Positions 26,846 through 35,920 of a stretch of 64,000 bases of DNA are shown in pieces. Position 1 is the first letter of the stretch, and each line of letters opens with the position of its first letter. The DNA is from Pseudomonadales bacterium (lineage in GTDB: Bacteria; Pseudomonadota; Gammaproteobacteria; Pseudomonadales; Natronospirillaceae), in contig JALJPK010000007.1 in assembly GCA_022968985.1 (NCBI GenBank), positions 1 through 64,000 on the forward strand. The letters are read 5' to 3'. A model generated the notes under the pieces. That model was not told the origin of the DNA. It saw only the letters and a list, made by a program, of their open reading frames with translations, and made no database searches. The translations under genes were made by a program, and so were the position numbers.

Positions 26846-27139
26846 ATGAAATCCATTAACCCATTAAATAATAAAGATGCTTCAAAAATAATTATTGAAA
26901 CATCTTTAAATCTAATAGAGCAATTAAATATAGAAGACTCTAAATTATCTTCATATTTAATTGGCTATATTGGTTTAAATAGAGATCAAGCCGTTGCACA
27001 ATGGCTTATTGATAATTGGTATTTTGAAACAACAGTTAATCAAAACGAATACATCTATGAGATTACACAAGAATTAACAACACAATTAAAAAACAATGCA
27101 AAAAAACTATATCTACCTTGGATGGCTGATCAGTGGTAA
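26846..27139 (+). CDS. MPW-family small protein 2
   Basis: A 97-residue paralog of the preceding gene, 4 bases downstream: SLNLIEQLNIEDSKLSSYLI, VAQWLIDNWYFET and the end KKLYLPWMADQW, with LPW in place of MPW. The pair probably arose by duplication. No known domain was recognised. Confidence 0.75.
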   Translation: MKSINPLNNKDASKIIIETSLNLIEQLNIEDSKLSSYLIGYIGLNRDQAVAQWLIDNWYFETTVNQNEYIYEITQELTTQLKNNAKKLYLPWMADQW

Positions 27140-27184
27140 TGCTGCAGTGAGTCTCTGATGCTTTTACAAATGAATGACTAAAAT

Positions 27185-27244
27185 ACACTTTTATGCGCGA
27201 ATAAATGTAAATCATCACACTTTTACGCGCGAATAACTGTAAAT
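27185..27244 (+). repeat. Direct repeat pair after integrase operon
   Basis: ACACTTTTATGCGCGAATAA (27185) and ACACTTTTACGCGCGAATAA (27217) begin 28-bp copies with a 32-bp period, both continuing to TGTAAAT. Close behind an integrase operon, they may be integrase arm sites or an attachment region, but this is not shown by the sequence. Confidence 0.5.
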
Positions 27245-27313
27245 ATAATGTACTACAGACAGAATTACTTCAATGACAACAAAACGTGTATTTTGACTAA
27301 TTTCTTAAATAGA

Positions 27314-27439
27314 TTAATACAAACGATATTTCTGTAACCGATTCTTGGATTTATCTGTAACTGTCATTTCAATTAACCGCGTTTCTAATGCAGATTTTAA
27401 ATCGCATTCTCTAAAAGATTTACGATCATTTGATGCCTT
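27314..27439 (-). pseudogene. 3' remnant resembling Fic/AlbA regulator C-terminus
   Basis: The minus strand reads KASNDRKSFRECDLKSALET then RLIEMTVTDKSKNRLQKYRLY-stop. The sequence LIEMTxxDKxxxRLQKYRL is the common C-terminal end of AlbA_2/ATPase and Fic-type proteins. A TAG stands directly upstream, so only the end of the gene is left. Confidence 0.55.
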
Positions 27440-27478
27440 CTAAAATTCTATATGATTTTAAATAGAGAACCTTAAATT

Positions 27479-27615
27479 TTAAACTAATTTATCGATAAGT
27501 AATTTAAAAACATCGTGCTTATATGCAAGTTCAGGCCATTTCGAAACCACTTCAATGCTATGATCTAAAATTTCATAAATTCGTCGTTTATTTAAAATAG
27601 GACTGTAAAAAATAT
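27479..27615 (-). pseudogene. 3' remnant, possibly HipA-like
   Basis: The minus strand reads NKRRIYEILDHSIEVVSKWP then ELAYKHDVFKLLIDKLV-stop, with no start. The pattern resembles the last helices of some HipA proteins. Between 27616 and 27819 only AT-rich sequence is seen. Confidence 0.35.
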
Positions 27616-27819
27616 ATTATATTTTTTATAAGTGTTAAGGAACATAATAAAATTTTACCCAAACAACATATTTTCCATTTAAAAAAGTTGTTTCTAAAAT
27701 TTTGCCCCCATCTACTTATTAGGTATAATTTAATTATTAAGAAAATCTATGGAACCTAAGTGCAATGAGTTATACACACTAGTTCTAACTAATATAAGTC
27801 ATTTTTAAATAGGTAAAAG

Positions 27820-28650
27820 ATGGAAGATATATCCAAACAAGCAGCCCGTAAAAAAGAACAACAAGAAAATGAATTTGAAGATTTACAAGAAACAATTATA
27901 AATGGAGTGGTGGGTACTTATGGCCTTGGAGCGGGAAAGATGCCTTCAGATAAATATTGGTCATTAAGCTTTTCACTAGTTGCCTGGAGGGAAATTGGGT
28001 ACGAGATTAATCATTCGAAACTTATTTTATCAAAGAATCTCATCGATGGTGAACTAAAGGTTATTCAGGCAAAGATTAAAGAAGAATCTCTTGTTAAACT
28101 TAAAGTGAAACTATCCAAAAAAAGTACTTTTGGATATGCTAGAGCACAGCTTGTATCTATTTTAGACACCCCAGATGATATTGAATTAAAAGCGGTGCTG
28201 ACAAAATATAAAGAACCAGTAGAAATTAATCATCCAGAATTTGGTACTTTAGTTCTTGATAGATCCGTTGACTGGTTTGAGGGTGAAGTAAGTTGGATCA
28301 ATAAACCAATAAGAATTTCAGTTTCGTTAGATGAAGAAACTGACTCTCCTGAAAGTGGCCTTGCAACCATAGAAAGCCTTTATAAAGATGCGAGTAATTG
28401 GTCAAAGAAAATAACTGATTATGCAGTTTCACAATTACTTGAGTTGAAAAACGAAAACTGGCTATCAGAAGGTGAGCAAAAATTAGATGCCGCTGCTTTT
28501 ATTAATTCGATGAAATTGGAATCAATTACTGTTTACCCAGATGGTGAATTTGAGTTTTGGCATAATGATGGTGATTTATTTTGGGGCCATTCAATTCTTA
28601 TATCAGGTACGTTAACTGAAGGGCCTAATTATGCAGAAATTCCAGGTTAG
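27820..28650 (+). CDS. DUF2262 domain protein
   Basis: A 276-residue cytosolic protein. The C-terminal half has the DUF2262 signature: LVLDRSVDWFEGEVSW, then WSKKITDYAVSQLLELKNENWL, and YPDGEFEFWHNDGDLFWGHSI near the end. The N-terminal half is Lys/Glu-rich and less typical. The family has no established function. The gene stands alone with AGGTAAAAG before its ATG, followed by a terminator region. Cargo of the mobile region is the simplest reading. Confidence 0.8.
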   Translation: MEDISKQAARKKEQQENEFEDLQETIINGVVGTYGLGAGKMPSDKYWSLSFSLVAWREIGYEINHSKLILSKNLIDGELKVIQAKIKEESLVKLKVKLSKKSTFGYARAQLVSILDTPDDIELKAVLTKYKEPVEINHPEFGTLVLDRSVDWFEGEVSWINKPIRISVSLDEETDSPESGLATIESLYKDASNWSKKITDYAVSQLLELKNENWLSEGEQKLDAAAFINSMKLESITVYPDGEFEFWHNDGDLFWGHSILISGTLTEGPNYAEIPG

Positions 28651-28739
28651 TTATATGTCAGTTGAGAGCAAATCCTACTTTGACACACAAAAACCAAAAC
28701 AAACTCAAAACACCAAGCCATTTCTTTAAGACATAAAAA

Positions 28740-28935
28740 AGGCCAGTAGCGAAGTACCAGCCTTATCGAATAACCAAATACAATTTTTATGTCAGCTAAT
28801 ATTAGAGGTTAAGATTATTCTGTGTGCCAGAATAATACTAGGTTTTGAATGAGTTATCAGACCAGTTAAAACAAGTATTAACCAATAATGCACATAAGCT
28901 TAAAATGCCTTGGTTGATTGGCGGGGATTGTTAAA
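28740..28935 (+). pseudogene. Fragment of an MPW-family gene
   Basis: From 28844 the plus strand reads LNELSDQLKQVLTNNAHKLK then MPWLIGGDC-stop, the last third of the MPW small-protein family. No start or 5' half is present. The sequence after the stop, including the terminator, matches the end of the decayed copy at 19614-19929, so both come from the same duplicated block. A hairpin with arms AAGGC and GCCTT is at about 28740-28765. Confidence 0.7.
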
Positions 28936-28944
28936 GGCAATGAT

Positions 28945-28967
28945 AAAACGCGCAGCCTGCGCGTTTT
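28945..28967. terminator. Strong bidirectional hairpin terminator
   Basis: AAAACGCGCA, loop GCC, then TGCGCGTTTT is a perfect 10-bp stem followed by ACTTTTT. It separates the plus-strand debris from the 3' end of the minus-strand condensin operon. Confidence 0.85.
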
Positions 28968-28989
28968 ACTTTTTATGCGTTAAATTGCA

Positions 28990-29595
28990 CTAAGTTTTAT
29001 TCACCTCATCCTGGTAGCTATTTAACAGATTCTTTAGAAACTCCATCGCAGCCCCACTAAACACATAATGATCTTCACCCAATTGAAAAATCAAATCTTT
29101 TGATAACAAATAATTTATGGCTTTTGGCCAACTTTCAAGTCTCAAAGCAACTAGCGCCGATGATAAATCTTCGTCTTCTTTGATCGAATTAACATGCTCA
29201 GGTCTAAACCCATGAGTTGGATCAGCAAGTTGATCGATGTCAGCCGTTTTAGTGTAATGGCGACCCATGAATAAAAGTATCGCTTGAATCTTTAATGTAT
29301 TGTCATCGGTCTCTTCATTGTCTGAATCATTACAATCGCGAATATAGTAAAACTCCCCCGAAGGTTGATAGAGTAAATCAAAACCCATGTTCTTAAAAAA
29401 TTGTGTAAAATGAAGTTGATTGTTAAACACCAGAGTAAAATTTTTATCGTCGATCATAGCACTTTGTACATCGTCAAAACGTAATTTATTAAGTACTTTT
29501 CCTTGGGTGAATAACTTGTAAACCTGTGTGCTTGATAAGGACGGAATTTTATCAAACGTATTAACGGTAATGGTGTTACTTGCAAATTCATTCAT
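28990..29595 (-). CDS. jetB: MukE/JetB-like subunit of a Wadjet-type condensin
   Basis: Last gene of a four-gene minus-strand operon. A 201-residue protein with paired winged-helix character (ILLFMGRHYTKTADIDQLAD, ESWPKAINYLLSKDLIFQLG), as in MukE/MksE/JetB subunits that bridge kleisin and DNA. Its ATG lies 8 bases inside the preceding gene (kleisin-like), which shows translational coupling. Assignment rests mainly on operon position and fold pattern; sequence similarity of this family is low. Confidence 0.65.
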   Translation of the reverse strand: MNEFASNTITVNTFDKIPSLSSTQVYKLFTQGKVLNKLRFDDVQSAMIDDKNFTLVFNNQLHFTQFFKNMGFDLLYQPSGEFYYIRDCNDSDNEETDDNTLKIQAILLFMGRHYTKTADIDQLADPTHGFRPEHVNSIKEDEDLSSALVALRLESWPKAINYLLSKDLIFQLGEDHYVFSGAAMEFLKNLLNSYQDEVNKT

Positions 29596-30997
29596 TGATT
29601 AACTCGCTTGTGTCTTGCAGGATTATTGAGCGATAAACATAATACTGTCCATCCAGTTCGATATAGGCTTTGTTGTTTGTTTTTATTACTTGTTTGTCAT
29701 CAAGTTTATTTCTTACTACGTGTGTCAATGAGTTCAAAAGATCAACAAGTTCATAACCGCAGAATGAATCTTTTAGGCGGTAGTGTAATGTTGCAATCAA
29801 ATCTTTAGTGCTTCGTAGTGAAAGTGTATCGATAAAAGCATTAAGTTCTCTAAATCGCTCCATTCTAGTTTTTGATGTTTTTGACATAAACATATTGCCA
29901 TTACATCCAGAAAAATCACTGGCCTGTTTCATGTAGTCTTCAAATCGACTTTCTATATCAGTCAATACATTAGCGTAATAAGATGGTGAGTCTTCATATT
30001 TAAAACTTTTTAATTTTGGCTGGCGTTTGAGTCCTTGTAGAAAGTCAGTTTCATCTGAAAAATCATTACTTAATTTGGTTCTATTTAAACGGCCATCTTT
30101 TGTTTTGTTTAACTCTATGTTGAATCTCTCATAGTGCCATTGCATCGCGTTAAATTGAATAATGCTTTTTTGAGTTTTTCTGATGAATCCATTTACGTTG
30201 GTGGATATGTCTTTAAGCGGATTAATAATATTACTAAAACTTAATCCGTATTTGTGAACCTGATCAGCTTGAGATATTTTCTGGTTGGCTTCAAATAACA
30301 ATGCAATGTTAGTCAGTGTGTCCAATAAATTTTCACCGTCCTTTAAGCGAATATCAGGGGTAACAAAGCGTTGGGTGGGTAAAATATGTCGCTCATACAA
30401 ATGTGTGATTTTACTTAATAAGGTGTCTCGGTATTCCGAATAATTAACATTATCTTTACTTACATCAATTGACATGTTTTCTAAGTTTTTATTGATGTGT
30501 CTCATTCGCTCAAGGTTACGCTTTAGTAAATTTAATAAACTGCCTAACTGGTAATTAAGCTGTTCTACTAATTCTGTGTAATCAGGGTCAGCTTGTGAAT
30601 ACGTACAATCTTCATTACTCATACGATCGAATATGGACCATAAACCAGATAATTCAGTTTTTAATTTCGCGTCTGTCAGTTCTTGATAAAGAGATGTTTC
30701 ACATAAGCGAAACATGCCAAGAATTGAATCCTGAAACATGATTTTTTTTACGTTCTCGAACGTATCCATATCAGCAATAACTTGGGCATTTATCATAGCA
30801 TCTAGTTTAAATGCAGTATTAATTCTCAACTTTTCTTTATCATCTAAATGCTTAGTTTGCGTTAAAACAATATTCATTAAGTCGGCAACACTAATGTACC
30901 TGTCTTTTGTTCTGTCCATCACTTTAATAGACTGAAACATAATACTCGGTATCTCAAGCATTATTTTAATGGTTTCGAGTGTGTTAAATTGTTTCAT
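29588..30997 (-). CDS. jetA: MukF/JetA-like kleisin subunit
   Basis: An all-helical, 469-residue protein from ATG 30997 (GGAAGG 6 bases before it; a GTG at 31003 is less likely). It has an N-terminal winged-helix-like region (DRYISVADLMNIVLTQTKHL), long helices such as ELVEQLNYQLGSLLNLLKRN, and a C-terminal winged-helix-like end (RNKLDDKQVIKTNNKAYIEL). This is the expected layout of the kleisin in MukBEF, MksBEF and Wadjet. It overlaps the ATPase gene by 14 bases and the MukE-like gene by 8. Confidence 0.65.
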   Translation of the reverse strand: MKQFNTLETIKIMLEIPSIMFQSIKVMDRTKDRYISVADLMNIVLTQTKHLDDKEKLRINTAFKLDAMINAQVIADMDTFENVKKIMFQDSILGMFRLCETSLYQELTDAKLKTELSGLWSIFDRMSNEDCTYSQADPDYTELVEQLNYQLGSLLNLLKRNLERMRHINKNLENMSIDVSKDNVNYSEYRDTLLSKITHLYERHILPTQRFVTPDIRLKDGENLLDTLTNIALLFEANQKISQADQVHKYGLSFSNIINPLKDISTNVNGFIRKTQKSIIQFNAMQWHYERFNIELNKTKDGRLNRTKLSNDFSDETDFLQGLKRQPKLKSFKYEDSPSYYANVLTDIESRFEDYMKQASDFSGCNGNMFMSKTSKTRMERFRELNAFIDTLSLRSTKDLIATLHYRLKDSFCGYELVDLLNSLTHVVRNKLDDKQVIKTNNKAYIELDGQYYVYRSIILQDTSELINE

Positions 30998-33950
30998 CAA
31001 CACCTTCCAATAAACCTATTTGGTTTTCATCTGTTATGAACTCATGTTGATCATAAAAAGCTTGTGGACCTCCCCAAACAACTCTTGTTCGATCTTTCGA
31101 ATACGACTTACTGGTTTTGAGTGCATCTACGTCATAATGAGTACCAATTTTATAAATCAATTCTGAGCTTGAACTATGGGTACCAGCAGTAAACAAAAAG
31201 AAGCCACTGTCTTTGATGTCTTTTAGTAACCATTCATATTGATCGACGTTAATGTTGGCCGCTTCATCCATTATAACAGGCAATAACACGTTACAATGAC
31301 TGGCTCGTAATTTTGATAAAAGCATTCTCACTAACTTTAAATTAATTAATGAGGTAGTTGATGTAGACTGCTGTTTAGTCTGCCATATTTCTTGACCGTC
31401 TTTTTGTACGCTGTAATTAATCTTACTGATGATATCGACCATTTGTAATTTGTTACGACCATCCCCTTTAAAGAAGGCCTCACTAAATACTTTTAAACGC
31501 TCATAAAACAAATCAGAATTTTGTTCGGTGCTAAACGGATTAAAACTTTTACCAATTTCACTAATAAGCGATTTAAAACGTTGATCAACCTCGATTGAAA
31601 TTTTAATACCGGTTAAATCATTAATATGAATGTCTTTTAAGGTTTGGTTAATTTGACTCTCAAAGCGAATAATGTGATCGCTATTTTTTTGTAGGATATC
31701 AACGTAATTACTGACACTCTCATTATGGGATTTTGTGCGAGTCTTGAGCATATCTTTAGTTGTGGGTAGCTCTAAATAGACTAAATCCAACTGGGTATAA
31801 CATTTTTTAATTGTGGCACTGCCAGGCATATCTGCAAATAACGTAGCTTCATAGCCTATCACTTTCATTTGAATAAACTCTTTTAAACCATTGATTATGC
31901 TAGTACGTAGATCTTTGATTTCTTGTAAGCCAACTTGAAGTTCTCGCACGGCTTCGTCTGATATTTCTATTTCTACAGTATTATCATTTCGATAATTTAC
32001 AATTGGCACACCGTCTGATTTAAGTAAATGTTCAATTTTTGAATTGGTGGGTATAATTACTTCTAATACCAGCTTCATTTTAATTTGCTTATCTAATTCA
32101 GCATCTAAGTCAGTCATTTGAACTTGGTAAAATTTATATTCTTCAGCTAAGTTTAAGTTTTTAGATTCAGCAGAAATTAGTTGTGGTTTGAGTAAATTAA
32201 TATCCTCAAAAGCCGATTCAACTTGTTCAGTCAGTACTTTTAATTCAACCTCTAAGTTAGTTATATTTTCAGCGTTGTTAATAAGCTTTGTGGTGACTTC
32301 ATTTTCGTGCTTAATGGATTTGATTTCTTTTTCAATGTAAAGAATATTTGAGTTTGCAAAGGATTCCAGATCTTTTAACTCTTTTCGCTTTTCTCTGCGT
32401 CTATCTTCAATATTAGAAATATCATCTGTTGGGTCATATTTTTTAATCTTGTTATTTACATCGATTCGAATATTAAAAAAATTAAAATAATTGCCTTCAT
32501 CTTTAAATAAACTTTCAAAACCGATGATTTTATTTTTATCTTCCTGCAACATATTTCGCCCTGGTTGGGCCGATATAAGATTTGGATTAAGGGAGTTTAA
32601 AAAACTAAGAGTGGATGCTGGCAATAAACTGGTGATAGCATCTTGAGGGGAGTTTGAACTATTAGTCAGCTCTGCTAATCGCTTGTCTAATAAACTAATC
32701 TCTTTTGATAACTTTTCGATACGAGTAATACGTTTATCTGCAGACTCAAGAGCCGATAATTTTTCGAGTTTTTCTTCGATATCCTTTTTCATTAATTCAA
32801 TAGCTTCGTAAGGCGTTGAATCATTGTATAGACTGAGTTCAAACTTAGTTGTTTTTATGGATTGCTCTAAAGTAGGTATACGTCTATTGTTTCGATTAAT
32901 AGTTGATTCAAACGATTTAATGTCAGCCTCTAAATCTTTTATTTGATTCTCAAGCGGTTTTTTCTCGTTTAAAACTTCTCTTATTTTAGTGCTAATGCCG
33001 TGATGTTCGATTGATTTAACTGCAATAGATTTTTTAAGGGCCAAATAAAAAGCGACAAACCTAGACTCGATACCAGACAGCTTGGTGTATTTGTCATAAC
33101 TGTCCTTAATTCTATGATGTTTGTCACTGAGGTTTTCTATCTCAATGACCTTTGTATTTTCCGCTTGCAGTTGATCATGTGTTTCAAAAAAAGCCTTTAA
33201 ATCAAAATTAAGCGCATCCGATTTTTCTTTTTTTTCTGTTTCAATAATATTGGCAACGGCTTTTGCAACCGATGTATTTGACGTTTTCATATCGAACAAC
33301 ATCAATATTAGCGCTCGTAACGATTCAATTTGTTCAGGTTCAGCCGAATTTAAAGGAAATAAACTGTATCGCATCGCAGGTACACTTAATATGTCATTAG
33401 TATAAAGTAAGTCTTTAAGCTTTTGACTGTCCTTGATAACAAGCATGTGTTTATCTTGGCTCTTGATCGTGGAAATTAAGCTTTTTGTGCTAAATCCATC
33501 CACCCGTGAACCGATCGATTTATCATCATTCGCCTCAACTTGCCAAATAAAACCTCTTAGTTTGTTATATGGTAATGTTGTAAATATACGATCATAAGAA
33601 AGATTCGATCCACGATACAGAATTTGGCAATGCGATTGAGTGGTACCGGCGATGGTCTTTTCAATTTCAATAATTAAATGGGAATGTTTAGTAGGGAAAT
33701 AATGGTTGTACGAATCATCTTGTGAGTATTCGTCGCCGTTCGAGCTTCTAAAATTGAATTTATCCTTGGCTTTTCTAAAATTGGACTCAGGCAGAATAAA
33801 TAAGCGAATACAATTTAATAAACTTGATTTACCAACATTGCCTTCCCCTAATAAAATGGTGTGATTATCAAGATCAATCTCTGAATAACAAAATCCAGCA
33901 GAATCAACCACCACTAATTTTTTTAACGTAACGTTCATATTACTAGACAT
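30984..33950 (-). CDS. jetC: MukB/JetC-like SMC ATPase
   Basis: A 988-residue SMC-type ATPase. Walker A is GEGNVGKSS with K41; the ABC signature-like QQSTSTTSLINLKLVRML and Walker B LLPVIMDEAANINVDQYEWL are near the C-terminus. Between them are two long coiled-coil runs (about 260-420 and 530-680) around a hinge-like centre. In Wadjet systems this motor extrudes DNA loops, measures plasmid size and triggers cleavage of small circles by JetD. It is somewhat shorter than typical JetC. It is 9 bases downstream of the TOPRIM gene. Confidence 0.8.
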   Translation of the reverse strand: MSSNMNVTLKKLVVVDSAGFCYSEIDLDNHTILLGEGNVGKSSLLNCIRLFILPESNFRKAKDKFNFRSSNGDEYSQDDSYNHYFPTKHSHLIIEIEKTIAGTTQSHCQILYRGSNLSYDRIFTTLPYNKLRGFIWQVEANDDKSIGSRVDGFSTKSLISTIKSQDKHMLVIKDSQKLKDLLYTNDILSVPAMRYSLFPLNSAEPEQIESLRALILMLFDMKTSNTSVAKAVANIIETEKKEKSDALNFDLKAFFETHDQLQAENTKVIEIENLSDKHHRIKDSYDKYTKLSGIESRFVAFYLALKKSIAVKSIEHHGISTKIREVLNEKKPLENQIKDLEADIKSFESTINRNNRRIPTLEQSIKTTKFELSLYNDSTPYEAIELMKKDIEEKLEKLSALESADKRITRIEKLSKEISLLDKRLAELTNSSNSPQDAITSLLPASTLSFLNSLNPNLISAQPGRNMLQEDKNKIIGFESLFKDEGNYFNFFNIRIDVNNKIKKYDPTDDISNIEDRRREKRKELKDLESFANSNILYIEKEIKSIKHENEVTTKLINNAENITNLEVELKVLTEQVESAFEDINLLKPQLISAESKNLNLAEEYKFYQVQMTDLDAELDKQIKMKLVLEVIIPTNSKIEHLLKSDGVPIVNYRNDNTVEIEISDEAVRELQVGLQEIKDLRTSIINGLKEFIQMKVIGYEATLFADMPGSATIKKCYTQLDLVYLELPTTKDMLKTRTKSHNESVSNYVDILQKNSDHIIRFESQINQTLKDIHINDLTGIKISIEVDQRFKSLISEIGKSFNPFSTEQNSDLFYERLKVFSEAFFKGDGRNKLQMVDIISKINYSVQKDGQEIWQTKQQSTSTTSLINLKLVRMLLSKLRASHCNVLLPVIMDEAANINVDQYEWLLKDIKDSGFFLFTAGTHSSSSELIYKIGTHYDVDALKTSKSYSKDRTRVVWGGPQAFYDQHEFITDENQIGLLEGVDETI

Positions 33951-33959
33951 TCGGGTTTC

Positions 33960-34757
33960 CTATAATTTAAATTCTAATATGGCTTCTTGTTCCATAAAGC
34001 ATTTATTAGTTGCAATGAGTTTATTTAATGATATTAAACCCAGTTCTTTTGATGTCTTTAAAGTCATCATAAATTGGTCTGTATCTAACGGTTTTTTAAC
34101 AAAATAAGGGCTGAGTTTAATATTGGGCTCTAGAAACTGCGCCTTATCACCGAGCATATTCTTCATAGCCTTGAATATTTTTAGACCTCCATAATCATAA
34201 TCAAAGAAACAAATAACGTTGTTGTATCTATTTAAAAAATCCGAATTTAATTTATTACTGATTTGATTGCCTGCACCATAGATTATATCTGTATTTTCAA
34301 ATGACCAATCGCTATCAAATATTTCATTTAATTTCTGAAACAAAGTTTCTTTAGTGAAAAATAATTCAGAATTTTCAACAATTAAAGCTCTTTTTTTATT
34401 AGTGAATAAACAATAAATTTCTTTGGACAGGCACAATACAGTATCAGGATGAATAGAATCTGAATATTGGTGATAGGCTAATAAAAAGCTAGTTGAAGTG
34501 TTGATTTTATGTGAGTCACCCTTTAAAGTCGCTTGTACTCTAGTTTTTGGTTCAATACACAGATGACGTAATTCATCAAGAATCGACTCATCTTGTATAT
34601 CTAAGAGGTAACGAGGTGGTTTGATAAGTGTCGCACAATCTAAGTTCTGGATATTTTCATTAAGTTGTTCAGGTAATAGTGATAAAAATACTTGATAATT
34701 AATTGGTTGATTATTTTCGATTTTATCAAGATACGCTTTTAATCGCTTGTCATACAT
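33960..34757 (-). CDS. jetD: JetD-like TOPRIM nuclease, short form
   Basis: A 265-residue protein with a TOPRIM domain in its second half: LIVEN with E128 and CFFDYDYGGLKIF with D186 and D188, then a C-terminal QEAILEF. JetD is the DNA-cleaving subunit of Wadjet, related to topoisomerase VI-A. Usual JetD proteins are about 350-400 residues, so the N-terminal part is reduced here. It is the first gene of the operon instead of the last, as in the JetABCD order. It starts 152 bases from the divergent WYL regulator, with GGAAG before the ATG. Confidence 0.75.
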   Translation of the reverse strand: MYDKRLKAYLDKIENNQPINYQVFLSLLPEQLNENIQNLDCATLIKPPRYLLDIQDESILDELRHLCIEPKTRVQATLKGDSHKINTSTSFLLAYHQYSDSIHPDTVLCLSKEIYCLFTNKKRALIVENSELFFTKETLFQKLNEIFDSDWSFENTDIIYGAGNQISNKLNSDFLNRYNNVICFFDYDYGGLKIFKAMKNMLGDKAQFLEPNIKLSPYFVKKPLDTDQFMMTLKTSKELGLISLNKLIATNKCFMEQEAILEFKL

Positions 34758-34909
34758 CCTAATTGCTTCCTATTAAATTACCTGCAGAGTCAGGGTAGTT
34801 GGGGATAGTTGTCATTAATTCCCATCTAGGCCGTTACGTATTTTATTGTTTATTTAATTATTATTTTCAGTTATCTTAATAAATTAACTAAATTATATAT
34901 TGATCATTT

Positions 34910-35713
34910 ATGTCATCAGATGAAATCTTTAAAGTCATTGAACTACTGTTATATTGGGAAGGTGAATGTCGACCCAATGATATTGGAACAATCATACCTT
35001 TAGGTGATACAACAATTAAAAAGCATTTTAGGCAATACAGAGAGTTGAATCCTAATCAATGTTATTATGATGATAAACTTAAAACACATTGTATATCCGA
35101 TAATTTTGAATCTACAAAAATCAATCAAGAATTTTCTGAGTACCAATCACTCCTAAGTCGAGAGGATCGATATTCTGATTTAAACCTTTTATTTACACCC
35201 ATTAGGAACATTACATCACCTGTCATTCGCGACATTAACAAAGCAATTCGAAACAAAACCGCTATTAACATAAAATATCAATCCATGTCTTCTGAAGGCA
35301 CTAGGTTAATACAGCCTCACACCATTATAAACGACGGACTTAGATGTCATGTTCGTGCTTTTTGCCACAAACGTAAAATGTTTTTAGACTTTGTTATCAG
35401 TCGAATTGTTAAAATAATGAGTATTGAGCTAATTCCAAGGCAAGACAATCAGGCACTTCAGGATATACTTTGGAACACCAACATTGATATTGTCATAATT
35501 CCAGACCCAAGACTTACGACTCATCAACAAAAAACTATTGAATTGGACTATGCAATGACACTGGGTAAAAAAACTATCCAGACACGTGCAGCGCTTGTTC
35601 AATATGTAGTTAAACGCTTAAGGGTTGATTTACCGTTACACCCACTACCTCAAGATCAACAAATTGTACTAGATCTCGAAAGTTCAAAACGTATCATTCA
35701 ATATTTGCCCTAA
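34910..35713 (+). CDS. WYL-domain transcription regulator
   Basis: A 267-residue regulator: N-terminal winged helix-turn-helix (PLGDTTIKKHFRQYRELNPN), WYL domain at about 105-170 (IRNKTAINIKYQSMSSEGTR, HTIINDGLRCHVRAFCHKRK, DFVISRI) and a C-terminal WCX-like tail. WYL proteins sense nucleic acids or nucleotides and often repress phage-defence operons, for example BrxR and CapW. It lies divergently from the Wadjet-like operon and 207 bases before the AddB-like gene, so it could control either or both. The BREX operon is 18 kb away, so it is not obviously BrxR. Confidence 0.85.
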   Translation: MSSDEIFKVIELLLYWEGECRPNDIGTIIPLGDTTIKKHFRQYRELNPNQCYYDDKLKTHCISDNFESTKINQEFSEYQSLLSREDRYSDLNLLFTPIRNITSPVIRDINKAIRNKTAINIKYQSMSSEGTRLIQPHTIINDGLRCHVRAFCHKRKMFLDFVISRIVKIMSIELIPRQDNQALQDILWNTNIDIVIIPDPRLTTHQQKTIELDYAMTLGKKTIQTRAALVQYVVKRLRVDLPLHPLPQDQQIVLDLESSKRIIQYLP

Positions 35714-35920
35714 TTTACATAAATACGCCAATAAATTCATTACTTAACCTCATAACCCCCTCAATTCTATACAGGTCCTTAAATTCTTCTAGTATTTGAA
35801 TTTTAAACCAGTTCAATTTATGTTTATATAATCATCAATGTAATCATTGTGATTGTGTGTGTCTAGCATAATACTAATTAATATAAACAGATCATTAAAG
35901 CGGTATCTAAAGGAAATATA

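Noticed and set aside
25131-27139. tRNA attachment site beside the integrase
   Set aside because: No tRNA-like cloverleaf or duplicated tRNA 3' end was seen on either side.
34910-35713. WYL gene as BrxR of the BREX operon
   Set aside because: It is 18 kb from brxA and adjacent to other operons; a distal role cannot be excluded but is not supported.
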